A stretch of DNA of 52,916 nucleotides from Streptomyces sp. NRRL F-6492 (lineage in GTDB: Bacteria; Actinomycetota; Actinomycetes; Streptomycetales; Streptomycetaceae). The notes under the pieces were generated by a model. That model did not search any database. It had not been told where the DNA came from and was given only the letters and a program-made list of their open reading frames with translations. Shown piece after piece: positions 44,121-51,857 of the stretch; position 1 is the first letter of the stretch, and each line of letters starts with the position of its first letter. Both the position numbers and the translations under genes were made by a program. The DNA is taken from assembly GCF_001280125.1 (NCBI RefSeq), contig NZ_LGEG01000230.1, forward strand, positions 1-52,916. The letters run 5' to 3'.

Positions 44121-45538
44121 GTGTCCTCCCCCTTGCCCCGCGCCGAGCCGGGGGCCGGCGTCGGGGCCACTTCGTACGCGGTCGCCCCGCGCGGCTCCGG
44201 TGTGCTGCGCAGGGCCTGCTCGGTGCTGTACGCGCGCAGGTAGCCGACCGCCGTGTTGGTGACGGCGACCAGCGGGACGGCGGCGACGGCGCCGCCGATG
44301 CCGGCGGTCAGGCCGCCGGCGGCGACCGCGAGGACGACGGCCAGCGGGTGGACCCGCACCGCGCGGCCCAGGATGAACGGCTGGAGAACGTGGCCCTCGA
44401 TCTGCTGCACGGCGAGGACGACGACGAGCACCATGAGGGCGGTGAACACCCCGTTGGTGACGAGGGCGACGACGACCGCGAGGGCTCCGGAGACCACGGC
44501 GCCGACCAGCGGGATGAAGGCGAAGAGGAAGATGAAGACGGCGAGCGGCACGGCCATCGGCACGTCGAGGAAGTAGAGGCCGATGCCGATGAAGACGGCG
44601 TCGATGAGGGCGACGAGGACCGTGCCCCGCACGTAGGCGGTGAGGGTGCGCCAGGCGCGCGGCCCGGCGCCGGCGACGCCCGGGCGGGCCTGGGCGGGCA
44701 CCAGCTTGAGCGTCCACTCCCAGACCTTCTTCCCGTCGTACAGCAGGAAGAGCGTCGAGAACATGGCGAGGAGGATGCCGGTCATCGTCTCGACGACGAC
44801 CGTGACGCCCTGGAGGCCGACCTGGGTGATCTGCTCGGCGTTGGTGCCGACGGAGTCGCTGAGGTTCTTGGCGATGCCGTTGATCTGCTGCTCGGTCACG
44901 TGGAAGGGGCTGTTGAGGAGCCAGTACTTGAGCTCCTCGATGCCGCCCTTGACCTGGTTGGACAGGTTGTCGATGTTGTCCATGACCTGCCAGACCACGA
45001 ACCAGCCGACCAGGCCCATCACGACGAAGCCGGAGACGGCGGTGACGGCGGTGGCGAGTCCGCGGGGCAGGCCCCTGCGGCGCAGCATGGCCACGGTGGG
45101 CTGGAGCAGGGCGGTGACGAGGAGCGCGGCGACGAACGCGAGGACGACCAGCTGTACGGAGCTGATCACCTTCATCAGGACCCAGACCGTCCCGGCGAAG
45201 ACGAGCAGGCGCCAACTCGCCTCGGCGGCCACGCGCATGCCCCAGGGAATGGCGGCGGAGGGGTCGGGACGGGCGGCGACGGCCGGGGCGTAGGAGGGGG
45301 GCGCGGGGACGGAGAGGCCGGACGCGTCGTCGCCGGTGTCCTCCGGGCCCGGCGCGGCGGTGTCCCGGTCGCCCCCGGGCCGTGCGGTAGCGGCCGCGCG
45401 GGGGCGGTCGGCGGGCCTCCCGTACGGCAGGTCGAACTCGTCGTCCCGTGCCGCCTCGGCCCTGCGCTCGTCGAGTCGTCGGCCCGCGCGGCTCAGCCCC
45501 TCGCCCAGTCGGTTCAGCCACCCTGGCACTCTCGACAT
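44117..45538 (-). CDS. AI-2E family transporter (PerM-like)
   Basis: 473 aa. A soluble, charged N-terminus (about 1-90), then roughly eight hydrophobic segments. Family features: PWGMRVAAEASWRLLVFAGT, SSVQLVVLAFVAALLVTALL, PRGLATAVTAVSGFVVMGLV, VPLAVFIFLFAFIPLVGAVV and QQIEGHVLQPFILGRAVRVH, the last being the AI-2E_transport signature. Transported molecule is unknown in most members despite the name. ATG at 45538 just before a gap holding the SLT terminator on the other side. Confidence 0.9.
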   Translation of the reverse strand: MSRVPGWLNRLGEGLSRAGRRLDERRAEAARDDEFDLPYGRPADRPRAAATARPGGDRDTAAPGPEDTGDDASGLSVPAPPSYAPAVAARPDPSAAIPWGMRVAAEASWRLLVFAGTVWVLMKVISSVQLVVLAFVAALLVTALLQPTVAMLRRRGLPRGLATAVTAVSGFVVMGLVGWFVVWQVMDNIDNLSNQVKGGIEELKYWLLNSPFHVTEQQINGIAKNLSDSVGTNAEQITQVGLQGVTVVVETMTGILLAMFSTLFLLYDGKKVWEWTLKLVPAQARPGVAGAGPRAWRTLTAYVRGTVLVALIDAVFIGIGLYFLDVPMAVPLAVFIFLFAFIPLVGAVVSGALAVVVALVTNGVFTALMVLVVVLAVQQIEGHVLQPFILGRAVRVHPLAVVLAVAAGGLTAGIGGAVAAVPLVAVTNTAVGYLRAYSTEQALRSTPEPRGATAYEVAPTPAPGSARGKGEDT

Positions 45539-45617
45539 GTTCTTCCCTCTTCCCCCACCCGCTTTTACCGGTGACTCCCCGGGTGCCCCTGGATCCCCGA
45601 ACCTACACGCCCGTACG

Positions 45618-45657
45618 CGGGAAGCCCCTCACCGATGGGACGGCGAGGGGCTTCCCG
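45618..45657 (-). terminator. Terminator of the SLT transglycosylase gene
   Basis: 13-bp stem cgggaagcccctc / gaggggcttcccg, 14-nt loop, just downstream of the stop at 45675. Confidence 0.85.
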
Positions 45658-45674
45658 GGGTCGAGAGGCCGGTA

Positions 45675-46406
45675 CTAGTACCAGCGGTTGGCCTGCCAGA
45701 AGGACCAGGCACCGCACGGGCTGCCGTAGCGGCTGTCCATGTAGTTGAGGCCCCACTTGATCTGGGTGGCCGGGTTGGTCTGCCAGTCGGCGCCGGCCGA
45801 GCTCATCTTGGTGCCCGGCAGTGCCTGGACGAGACCGTAGGCGCCCGAGGACGGGTTGGACGCGCGGTAGTTCCAGCTGGACTCGTGGTCCACGATGTTG
45901 CTGAAGCACTGGAACTGCGAGGCCGGCACGATCTGGCGGGCGATCGCCTTGACCTCGGCGATGGTGTAGGAGCCCTGGGCGGCGAAGGACGAGATGTCCC
46001 GGGTCGAGGAACGGCTGGCGCGCTCGGCCTCCTCCTTCGCCTTGCGCTCCTTCTCCGCCTTGGCCTTCGCCTCGGCCTCGGCGGCGGCGGCCTTGTCGGC
46101 CGCGTCCTTCTTGGCCTCGGCGTCCTTGGCGGCGCGGATGCGGGCCGCCTCCTCGGCGGACTTCTTCGCGGCCGAGTCGGCCGCGGCGGCCTGGACGGAG
46201 GCCTGCTCCGCGAGGGACGAGACCTGCACCTGTGCCTGCTCGCCCGCGGGAATGTCCGCGAGCAGCGTGGTGTCGGCGGCGGCAGCCTCGAAGTTGTCCT
46301 CAGCGGGCTGCGCGGCGTTGCCCGAGGCGACGCCGACGACGGCGCCGACGGTGGTGACCGCAGTGGCCGAAGCCACCGCGAATCCCCGGACCGAGATCCG
46401 GCTCAC
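45675..46406 (-). CDS. Secreted SLT-domain lytic transglycosylase
   Basis: 243 aa from the GTG at 46406, which has GGAAGGA at proper spacing; an ATG at 46424 in frame includes the ribosome site and is rejected. Signal sequence (AVASATAVTTVGAVVGVASG), an Ala/Lys/Glu-rich coiled coil (about 85-150), then a C-terminal SLT domain with FQCFSNIVDHESSWNYRASN (catalytic Glu) and SGAYGLVQALPGTKM. It cleaves peptidoglycan glycan strands, with a likely role in growth or spore germination. A 375-bp leader precedes it. Confidence 0.9.
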   Translation of the reverse strand: MSRISVRGFAVASATAVTTVGAVVGVASGNAAQPAEDNFEAAAADTTLLADIPAGEQAQVQVSSLAEQASVQAAAADSAAKKSAEEAARIRAAKDAEAKKDAADKAAAAEAEAKAKAEKERKAKEEAERASRSSTRDISSFAAQGSYTIAEVKAIARQIVPASQFQCFSNIVDHESSWNYRASNPSSGAYGLVQALPGTKMSSAGADWQTNPATQIKWGLNYMDSRYGSPCGAWSFWQANRWY

Positions 46407-46705
46407 ACGGTTTCCTTCCAGCATCGCCCGGACAGGTGACCACAGGGGCGAAATCTTGCCCCTGACACTGGTCTCCGACGTACGGGGTCACAGGAGACAC
46501 GGGCCCGTGGTGCTGTGGGCGGCATACGGCGGACGGCTGTTGAGTTGTGCGGTGCGCTCCCCGAAGGGTGCACGGGTGCCGTATGCGGGGGCCTGACGGA
46601 AGCAAGACTCTGCCGGACGGTGACGCCGCAAGGCAATTCTGTGTTGCGTGTGAAAGCTCACATCGCGAAAGGGGCAGGTGTTTTGGCGGATGTGGCGGAC
46701 ATGAC
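46407..46705 (-). promoter_or_regulatory. Long leader region of the SLT gene
   Basis: About 300 bp without a gene between the SLT start and the terminator after the PIN-PhoH gene. The stem caggggc/gcccctg (46447-46470 region) lies 40-60 nt before the SLT start, with other GC-rich potential hairpins upstream. The leader lacks the ydaO/c-di-AMP motif elements I looked for. Content otherwise not identified. Confidence 0.3.
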
Positions 46706-46747
46706 GACGCCGCCCGGCTAAGCTCCTGCGCTTCGCCGGGCGGCGTC
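46706..46747 (-). terminator. Terminator after the PIN-PhoH gene
   Basis: 13-bp perfect stem gacgccgcccggc / gccgggcggcgtc, 16-nt loop, 35 bp past the stop at 46782. Confidence 0.85.
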
Positions 46748-46781
46748 AACTTCCGTACCTGTACAGAAAGGTACGAAACGG

Positions 46782-48107
46782 TCAGATCTGAACGTCCTCC
46801 AGCATCTCCGTCACCAGCGCGGCGATCGGGGAGCGCTCGGATCGGGTGAGGGTGACGTGCGCGAAGAGCGGATGCCCCTTCAGTTTCTCGATGACGGCGA
46901 CGACTCCGTCGTACCGGCCCACCCGGAGGTTGTCGCGCTGGGCGACGTCATGGGTGAGCACGACCCGCGAATTCGCCCCGATCCGGGACAGAACGGTCAA
47001 CAGGACGTTCCGCTCCAGGGACTGGGCCTCGTCCACGATGACGAAGGCGTCGTGGAGGGAGCGGCCCCGGATGTGGGTGAGCGGCAGGACCTCCAGCATC
47101 CCCCGGCCGAGCACCTCCTCGACGACCTCGCGGCTCGCGACCGAGGACAGCGTGTCGAAGACGGCCTGCGCCCACGGGCTCATCTTCTCGGCCTCGCTGC
47201 CCGGCAGGTAGCCGAGCTCCTGGCCGCCGACCGCGTACAGCGGACGGAAGACCATCACCTTCTGGTGCTGACGGCGCTCCAGGACCGCCTCCAGGCCCGC
47301 GCAGAGCGCGAGCGCGGACTTGCCGGTGCCGGCCCGGCCGCCCATGGAGATGATGCCGACGTCCGGGTCGAGGAGCAGGTCGAGCGCGATCCGCTGCTCG
47401 GCGCTGCGGCCGCGCAGCCCGAAGGCCTCCCGGTCGCCCCTGACGAGCCGCACGTTCCCCTCGGCGGTGACCCGGCCGAGGGCCTTGCCGCGCTCGGACT
47501 GGAGCACCAGGCCCGTGTGGACCGGGAGCTCGGCGGCCTCCGGGACGTACAGCGTCTCCTGGTCGTAGAGCAGGTCGACCTGGTCGGCGGAGAGTCCGAG
47601 CTCGGACATCCCGGTCCAGCCGTTGGCGTCCGTGATGGCGAGCTCGGCCCGGTACTCCTCGGCGAGGAGCCCGACCGAGGAGGCCTTGATGCGCAGCGGC
47701 AGGTCCTTGGAGACGACCGTGACGTCGTACCCCTCGGCCTGGAGGTTGCGCGCGACCGCGAGGATCCGTGAGTCGTTGTCCCCCAACCGGTAGCCGGCGG
47801 GCAGGACGCCGGGGTCGGAATGGTTGAGTTCGACACGCAGGGTGCCGCCCAGGTCCCCGATGGGGAGCGGGGCGTCGAGGCGTCCGTACCGGACCCGGAA
47901 GTCGTCGAGCAGGCGCAGGGCCTGCCGGGCGAAGTAGCCGAGCTCCGGATGGTGCCGCTTGGCCTCCAGCTCCGTGACCACGACGATCGGGAGCACGACC
48001 TCGTGCTCCTCGAAGCGGGACACGGCGTTGGGGTCGGCCAGCAGGACGCTGGTGTCGAGAACATAGGTGCGCCGGTCGGAAAGGCGGCGCTTCGTGCTGG
48101 TCACCAC
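46782..48107 (-). CDS. PIN-domain PhoH-family ATPase
   Basis: 441 aa, standard PIN-PhoH architecture. The N-terminal PIN nuclease-like domain (about 15-150) begins [15 protein letters not shown] and has [13 protein letters not shown] and [12 protein letters not shown] with conserved acidic residues. The PhoH ATPase (about 230-440) shows Walker [16 protein letters not shown], Walker [12 protein letters not shown] and [11 protein letters not shown]. Such proteins are thought to unwind and cleave RNA. GTG start at 48107 without a clear ribosome site. Upstream, 48108-48412 has no gene; it includes the inverted repeat at 48351-48366. Confidence 0.92.
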   Translation of the reverse strand: MVTSTKRRLSDRRTYVLDTSVLLADPNAVSRFEEHEVVLPIVVVTELEAKRHHPELGYFARQALRLLDDFRVRYGRLDAPLPIGDLGGTLRVELNHSDPGVLPAGYRLGDNDSRILAVARNLQAEGYDVTVVSKDLPLRIKASSVGLLAEEYRAELAITDANGWTGMSELGLSADQVDLLYDQETLYVPEAAELPVHTGLVLQSERGKALGRVTAEGNVRLVRGDREAFGLRGRSAEQRIALDLLLDPDVGIISMGGRAGTGKSALALCAGLEAVLERRQHQKVMVFRPLYAVGGQELGYLPGSEAEKMSPWAQAVFDTLSSVASREVVEEVLGRGMLEVLPLTHIRGRSLHDAFVIVDEAQSLERNVLLTVLSRIGANSRVVLTHDVAQRDNLRVGRYDGVVAVIEKLKGHPLFAHVTLTRSERSPIAALVTEMLEDVQI

Positions 48108-48350
48108 GGAAGGACAGACCCCCTCTGAAGACCCTTGCGAGGTCGGGGCGCGACGGAACCGGTGTCGCTGCGGGATGGGACCGGGTTCAGGCCACGATGC
48201 GCGGGCCGAACCACGGCCCTCCGCTTCTCCCGTGCGTGTCCCGCACGGTCGTCCTGGTGCAAGGGGCCTCCCGGGTGGCGGACTCCGTGCCGCTCACTTC
48301 ACCAGGGATATGCCCTCGAACGAGCCCCGCCATGCCATGGCATATGACGA

Positions 48351-48366
48351 CGTGTTCGTGAACACG
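48351..48366. promoter_or_regulatory. Small inverted repeat in the gap between uppS-like and PIN-PhoH genes
   Basis: cgtgttc-gt-gaacacg is a 7-bp-arm dyad, next to atgccatggcat (48332-48343), another palindrome. Both lie in the 305-bp gap 48108-48412, which otherwise contains nothing recognisable. It may be an operator for the downstream minus-strand gene, or a weak terminator of the prenyltransferase. Confidence 0.35.
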
Positions 48367-48412
48367 AGGTGATCGGTTCCGGCCGGGTCCCCCGGGCCTT
48401 CCCTCCGGGGGA

Positions 48413-49174
48413 TCAGGTCCCGTAGCGCCGGTGCCGGGCGGCGTAGTCGCGCAGCGCCCGCAGGAAGTCGACCTTGCGGAAGGCCGGCCAGTGGACCTCG
48501 CAGAAGTAGTACTCGGAGTGGGCGCTCTGCCACAGCATGAACCCGGAGAGCCGCTGCTCGCCGCTGGTGCGGATCACCAGGTCCGGGTCGGGCTGGCCGC
48601 GCGTGTAGAGGTGCTCGGAGATGTGCTCGACGTCGACGATCTCGGCGAGCTCCTCGAAGCTCGTGCCCCGCTCGGCGTGCTCCAGGAGCAGCGAGCGGAC
48701 CGCGTCGGCGATCTCCTGGCGGCCGCCGTAGCCCACGGCGACGTTCACGAGTATCCCCGTGTTGTCCCGGGTGGCCTCCTGGGCCTCCTTCAGGACGGAC
48801 TGGGTGCGGGCGGGCAGCAGGTCCATCGTGCCGGCGTGGTGGACCCGCCAGCGGCCGTCGGCGGCCAGCGCGCGCACGGCGTTCTCGATGATGCCGAGCA
48901 GCGGGACGAGCTGCTCCTCGGGCCGGTTCAGGTTGTCCGTGGAGAGCATCCAGAGCGTGACGACCTCGACGTCGGTCTCGGCGCACCAGCCGAGCAGCTC
49001 CTGGATCTTGTCCGCGCCGGCCTTGTGTCCCTGCTCGGGGGTCCCGCCGGATGCCTTGGCCCAGCGCCGGTTCCCGTCGAGGATGACCCCGATGTGCTTG
49101 GGCACCTGGGCGTGGTCGAGACGGCCCTCCACCCGGCGTGCGTAGAGCCCGTACACCAGGTCGCGCAGGTTCAC
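48413..49174 (-). CDS. cis-Prenyltransferase (isoprenyl transferase, UppS family)
   Basis: 253 aa. The conserved regions are VPKHIGVILDGNRRWAKASG (the diphosphate-binding DGNRRWAK), TLWMLSTDNLNRPEEQ, VNVAVGYGGRQEIADAV and DLVIRTSGEQRLSGFMLWQS, and EYYFCEVHWPAFRKVDFLRA. It condenses IPP with an allylic diphosphate for cell-wall lipid carriers. The N-terminus MNLRDLVYGLYARRVEGRLD resembles the mycobacterial Rv1086-type Z-farnesyl diphosphate synthase more than UppS as I recall, so chain length is uncertain. Confidence 0.88.
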   Translation of the reverse strand: MNLRDLVYGLYARRVEGRLDHAQVPKHIGVILDGNRRWAKASGGTPEQGHKAGADKIQELLGWCAETDVEVVTLWMLSTDNLNRPEEQLVPLLGIIENAVRALAADGRWRVHHAGTMDLLPARTQSVLKEAQEATRDNTGILVNVAVGYGGRQEIADAVRSLLLEHAERGTSFEELAEIVDVEHISEHLYTRGQPDPDLVIRTSGEQRLSGFMLWQSAHSEYYFCEVHWPAFRKVDFLRALRDYAARHRRYGT

Positions 49175-49300
49175 CGTTCTTTACCCCTCTGTGCAGCGAC
49201 GGACCCCCAGGCATCGGCGGTCCGCAGGCGCCACACTACTGCGCGGGGGCCGCGGGCTCCCAGCCCGGGACGGTCACAAGTCCGTGATAAGCAGAGATAC

Positions 49301-50338
49301 GTGACTGATTCCTCCCCGTACCGCGCTTCCGCGGACCGTTACGACACCATGGAGTACCGCCGCACGGGCCGCAGCGGCCTCAAGCTCCCGGCGGTCTCGC
49401 TCGGCCTCTGGCACAACTTCGGCGACGACCGCTCCCTGGACTCCCAGCGCGCGATCCTGCGCCGCGCCTTCGACCTGGGCGTCACCCACTTCGACCTGGC
49501 GAACAACTACGGGCCGCCGCCCGGCTCGGCCGAGCTGAACTTCGGCAAGCTCCTCGCCCAGGACTTCGCCCCGTACCGCGACGAACTGGTCGTCTCGACC
49601 AAGGCCGGCTACCTGATGCACCCCGGGCCGTACGGCGAGTGGGGCTCCCGCAAGTACCTGCTGTCCTCGCTCGACGCCTCCCTGGACCGCATGGGCCTCG
49701 ACCACGTCGACATCTTCTACTCGCACCGCTTCGACCCGGAGACCCCGCTGGAGGAGACGATGGGGGCCCTGGCCTCCGCCGTCCAGCAGGGCAAGGCGCT
49801 GTACGTCGGCGTCTCCTCCTACACCGCCGAGCAGACCGCCGAGGCCGCGCGGATCCTGAGGGAGCTGGGCGTCCCGGCCCTGATCCACCAGCCCTCGTAC
49901 TCGATGATCAACCGCTGGACCGAGGAGGACGGCCTCCTCGACACCCTGGAGGCGGCCGGCATGGGCTGCATCTCCTTCGTGCCGCTGGCGCAGGGCCTGC
50001 TCACCAACAAGTACCTGAAGGGCGTCCCGGAGGGCTCGCGGGCCACCCAGGGCAAGTCCCTCGACCCGAACCTGCTCTCCGACGAGGTGCTGCGGCGCCT
50101 GCGCGGCCTCGCGGACATCGCGGAGCGGCGCGGCCAGTCCCTGGCGCAGCTGGCGCTGTCGTGGGTGCTGCGGGACCCGCGGATGACCTCGGCGCTGATC
50201 GGCGCGTCCAGCGTCGCCCAGCTGGAGGAGAACGTGGCCGCGCTCGGCGGCGCTCCCCTGACCGACGAGGAGCTGACGGAGATCGACTCGTTCGCGGTCG
50301 ACACGGCGGGCGCGAACATCTGGGCCGGCCGGGGCTGA
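49301..50338 (+). CDS. Aldo/keto reductase (YghZ/Kv-beta-like)
   Basis: 345 aa from the GTG at 49301; an ATG at 49349 (MEYRRTG) would give a shorter form starting at the barrel. NAD(P)H-dependent aldehyde or ketone reductase of the (beta/alpha)8 type. The catalytic tetrad is visible: Asp in THFDLANNYG with the Tyr, Lys in VVSTKAGY and His in YSHRFDP; the C-terminal NADP site has GASSVAQLEENVAAL. The family includes methylglyoxal reductase-like enzymes. Divergent from the prenyltransferase, followed by a terminator. Confidence 0.9.
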   Translation: MTDSSPYRASADRYDTMEYRRTGRSGLKLPAVSLGLWHNFGDDRSLDSQRAILRRAFDLGVTHFDLANNYGPPPGSAELNFGKLLAQDFAPYRDELVVSTKAGYLMHPGPYGEWGSRKYLLSSLDASLDRMGLDHVDIFYSHRFDPETPLEETMGALASAVQQGKALYVGVSSYTAEQTAEAARILRELGVPALIHQPSYSMINRWTEEDGLLDTLEAAGMGCISFVPLAQGLLTNKYLKGVPEGSRATQGKSLDPNLLSDEVLRRLRGLADIAERRGQSLAQLALSWVLRDPRMTSALIGASSVAQLEENVAALGGAPLTDEELTEIDSFAVDTAGANIWAGRG

Positions 50339-50368
50339 CGCCCCCGCCCCGGGTCGGGGCAAGAAAAA

Positions 50369-50403
50369 CGGGCCGGTCCGTGGGGGGGATACGGACCGGC
50401 CCG
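50369..50403 (+). terminator. Aldo/keto reductase terminator
   Basis: 13-bp stem cgggccggtccgt / acggaccggcccg, 9-nt loop. Part of the 313-bp gap 50339-50651. Confidence 0.85.
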
Positions 50404-50461
50404 AGGGGGGGTTTCCACCATAACCCTTCGTTAGTCGTCGCGCGCGCCACCTCCGCCCGAA

Positions 50462-50496
50462 GTCCCGCACGCAATCCCCCGGATCCCTTGCGGGAC
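50462..50496. repeat. Inverted repeat in the 50339-50651 gap
   Basis: gtcccgca (50462-50469) and tgcgggac (50489-50496) with a 19-nt loop. No gene is seen in the remainder of this gap; the prepilin-peptidase-side part is G/C-rich low complexity. Confidence 0.4.
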
Positions 50497-50651
50497 AAGG
50501 GCTGTGGGGCCCTGTGGCGGGTTTACGCCCCGGCGTGGCGGCGGAGTTCCGTCCCTCTCAGGGGGGACCGGGGGGCGGGGGCGCGAGGTTGACGCGGAGG
50601 GCTCCGGAGGAGGGTTCCGGGGCCTTCCGGGGACGGCTCCGGGAGACCCCC

Positions 50652-51386
50652 TCAGGGGACGGCGGTGAACGCGCCGAGGAGCAGGCCGAGCAGCCCGCCC
50701 GCGAGCATGAAGGGCCCGAAGGGGATCGCCGAGGAGCGGCCGGCCCGCCGCAGCAGGACCAGGCCGAGGCCGTACGCCGCGCCGAACAGGAAGCCCGCGA
50801 ACGCCCCGGCGAAGAGGATCCCCCAGCCGTACCAGCCGAGGGCCGCGCCCAGCGGGAGCGCCAGTTTCACGTCGCCGAAGCCGAGGCCGCTCGGGTTGAC
50901 CAGGAACAGCACCAGGTAGCCGCCGCCGAGGGCGAGCGCGCCGAGCAGCGCGTGGAGCCAGGAACCGGCGTCGTACGGCAGGAGGGCGGCGGCCCCCAGG
51001 AGCAGCGGCAGGGCGGCGGCGAGCGGCAGGGTCAGTCCGTCCGGCAGCCGGTGGACGCGGGCGTCGACGCAGGCGAGGAGGACGGCGAAGGGGGCGGCGA
51101 GCAGCCAGACCGCCAGCTCGGGCCGGGGCGTGCCGGTCGCGGCGGCGAGGGCGGCGCAGACCAGGGCGGTGAGCAGCGGGGCCGCGACCGGGGCGGCGGT
51201 CGCGCACTCCCCCCGGCCGGGCCCGCCGAGCCAGCCGCGCGCGGGGCCCACGAGCACGTGCCCGGCGGGGCAGCGGTCCCGCCAGGGCTCCTCCGGCTGC
51301 ACGGCGAGCCGGTGGGCGGCGCGCGGGACGAGCAGCCCGGCGGCGGCCCCCCACAGGGCGGCGACGGCGATCAGCAGGACGTTCAC
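50652..51386 (-). CDS. Prepilin peptidase (A24 family) membrane protein
   Basis: 244 aa with six to seven hydrophobic segments. The two catalytic aspartates are in ACVDARVHRLPDGLTLP (first) and GLGFGDVKLALPLGAALGWY (the GxGD motif). It is of the short CpaA/TadV-like type with a small CPAGH-containing head, possibly a remnant N-terminal zinc motif, and it processes type IV or Flp-type prepilins. No pilin genes are nearby. GTG start at 51386 is probable; the frame continues upstream to 51446 without a better signal. Confidence 0.85.
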   Translation of the reverse strand: MNVLLIAVAALWGAAAGLLVPRAAHRLAVQPEEPWRDRCPAGHVLVGPARGWLGGPGRGECATAAPVAAPLLTALVCAALAAATGTPRPELAVWLLAAPFAVLLACVDARVHRLPDGLTLPLAAALPLLLGAAALLPYDAGSWLHALLGALALGGGYLVLFLVNPSGLGFGDVKLALPLGAALGWYGWGILFAGAFAGFLFGAAYGLGLVLLRRAGRSSAIPFGPFMLAGGLLGLLLGAFTAVP

Positions 51387-51476
51387 GGAGGAGACCCTAG
51401 GGCGTGCGTGCCGGGCGCCGCCGGGCAGACGGGACTTTCGACACACGCCCTAGGGGGTGGGGCTACGGTCTGGCGC

Positions 51477-51857
51477 ATGGGGAAATGGGCGGACGGGACG
51501 GGGACGCTGGCGGTGCCGGAGGGCCCGGGGGTCCCGCTGGAGGTGGCGGCGTCGTACCGGGCGCGGCGGCGGGGGCTGCTCGGGCGGGACGGGGTCGCGG
51601 GGGCGCTGCTGATCGTCCGGACGAACAGCGTGCACACCTTCGGGATGCGGTTCCCGATCGACGTGGCGTACCTGGACCGCTCGTTCCGGGTCCTGTCCGT
51701 GGTCACGATGCGGCCGGGGCGGCTGGGCATGGTCCGGCCGCGCGGCCGGCACGTCCTGGAGGCGGAGGCGGGCGCGATGGCGGGGTGGGGGGTGCGGCCG
51801 GGGGCACGCGTGCGCGTGGAGACCGGTGCTACGGGGGACCCGGCCCCAGGAGGGTGA
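51477..51857 (+). CDS. DUF192 family protein
   Basis: 126 aa. The DUF192 core is present: ASYRARRRGLLGRDGVAGAL, SVHTFGMRFPIDVAYLDRSF and MVRPRGRHVLEAEAGAMAGW. No signal peptide is apparent, unlike many family members. Function is unknown. ATG at 51477; the 3' end overlaps the convergent mannosyltransferase gene by 29 bp. Confidence 0.88.
   Translation: MGKWADGTGTLAVPEGPGVPLEVAASYRARRRGLLGRDGVAGALLIVRTNSVHTFGMRFPIDVAYLDRSFRVLSVVTMRPGRLGMVRPRGRHVLEAEAGAMAGWGVRPGARVRVETGATGDPAPGG

Noticed and set aside
46407..46760. c-di-AMP (ydaO) riboswitch before the SLT gene
   Set aside because: I could not find the conserved gggGAnCCC-type and GGGGTGAA-type segments on the minus strand; only generic hairpins are seen.
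48294..48338. Short peptide MAWRGSFEGISLVK on the minus strand between the prenyltransferase and PIN-PhoH genes
   Set aside because: 14 codons, no ribosome site, and it overlaps palindromic sequence; no support beyond an open frame.
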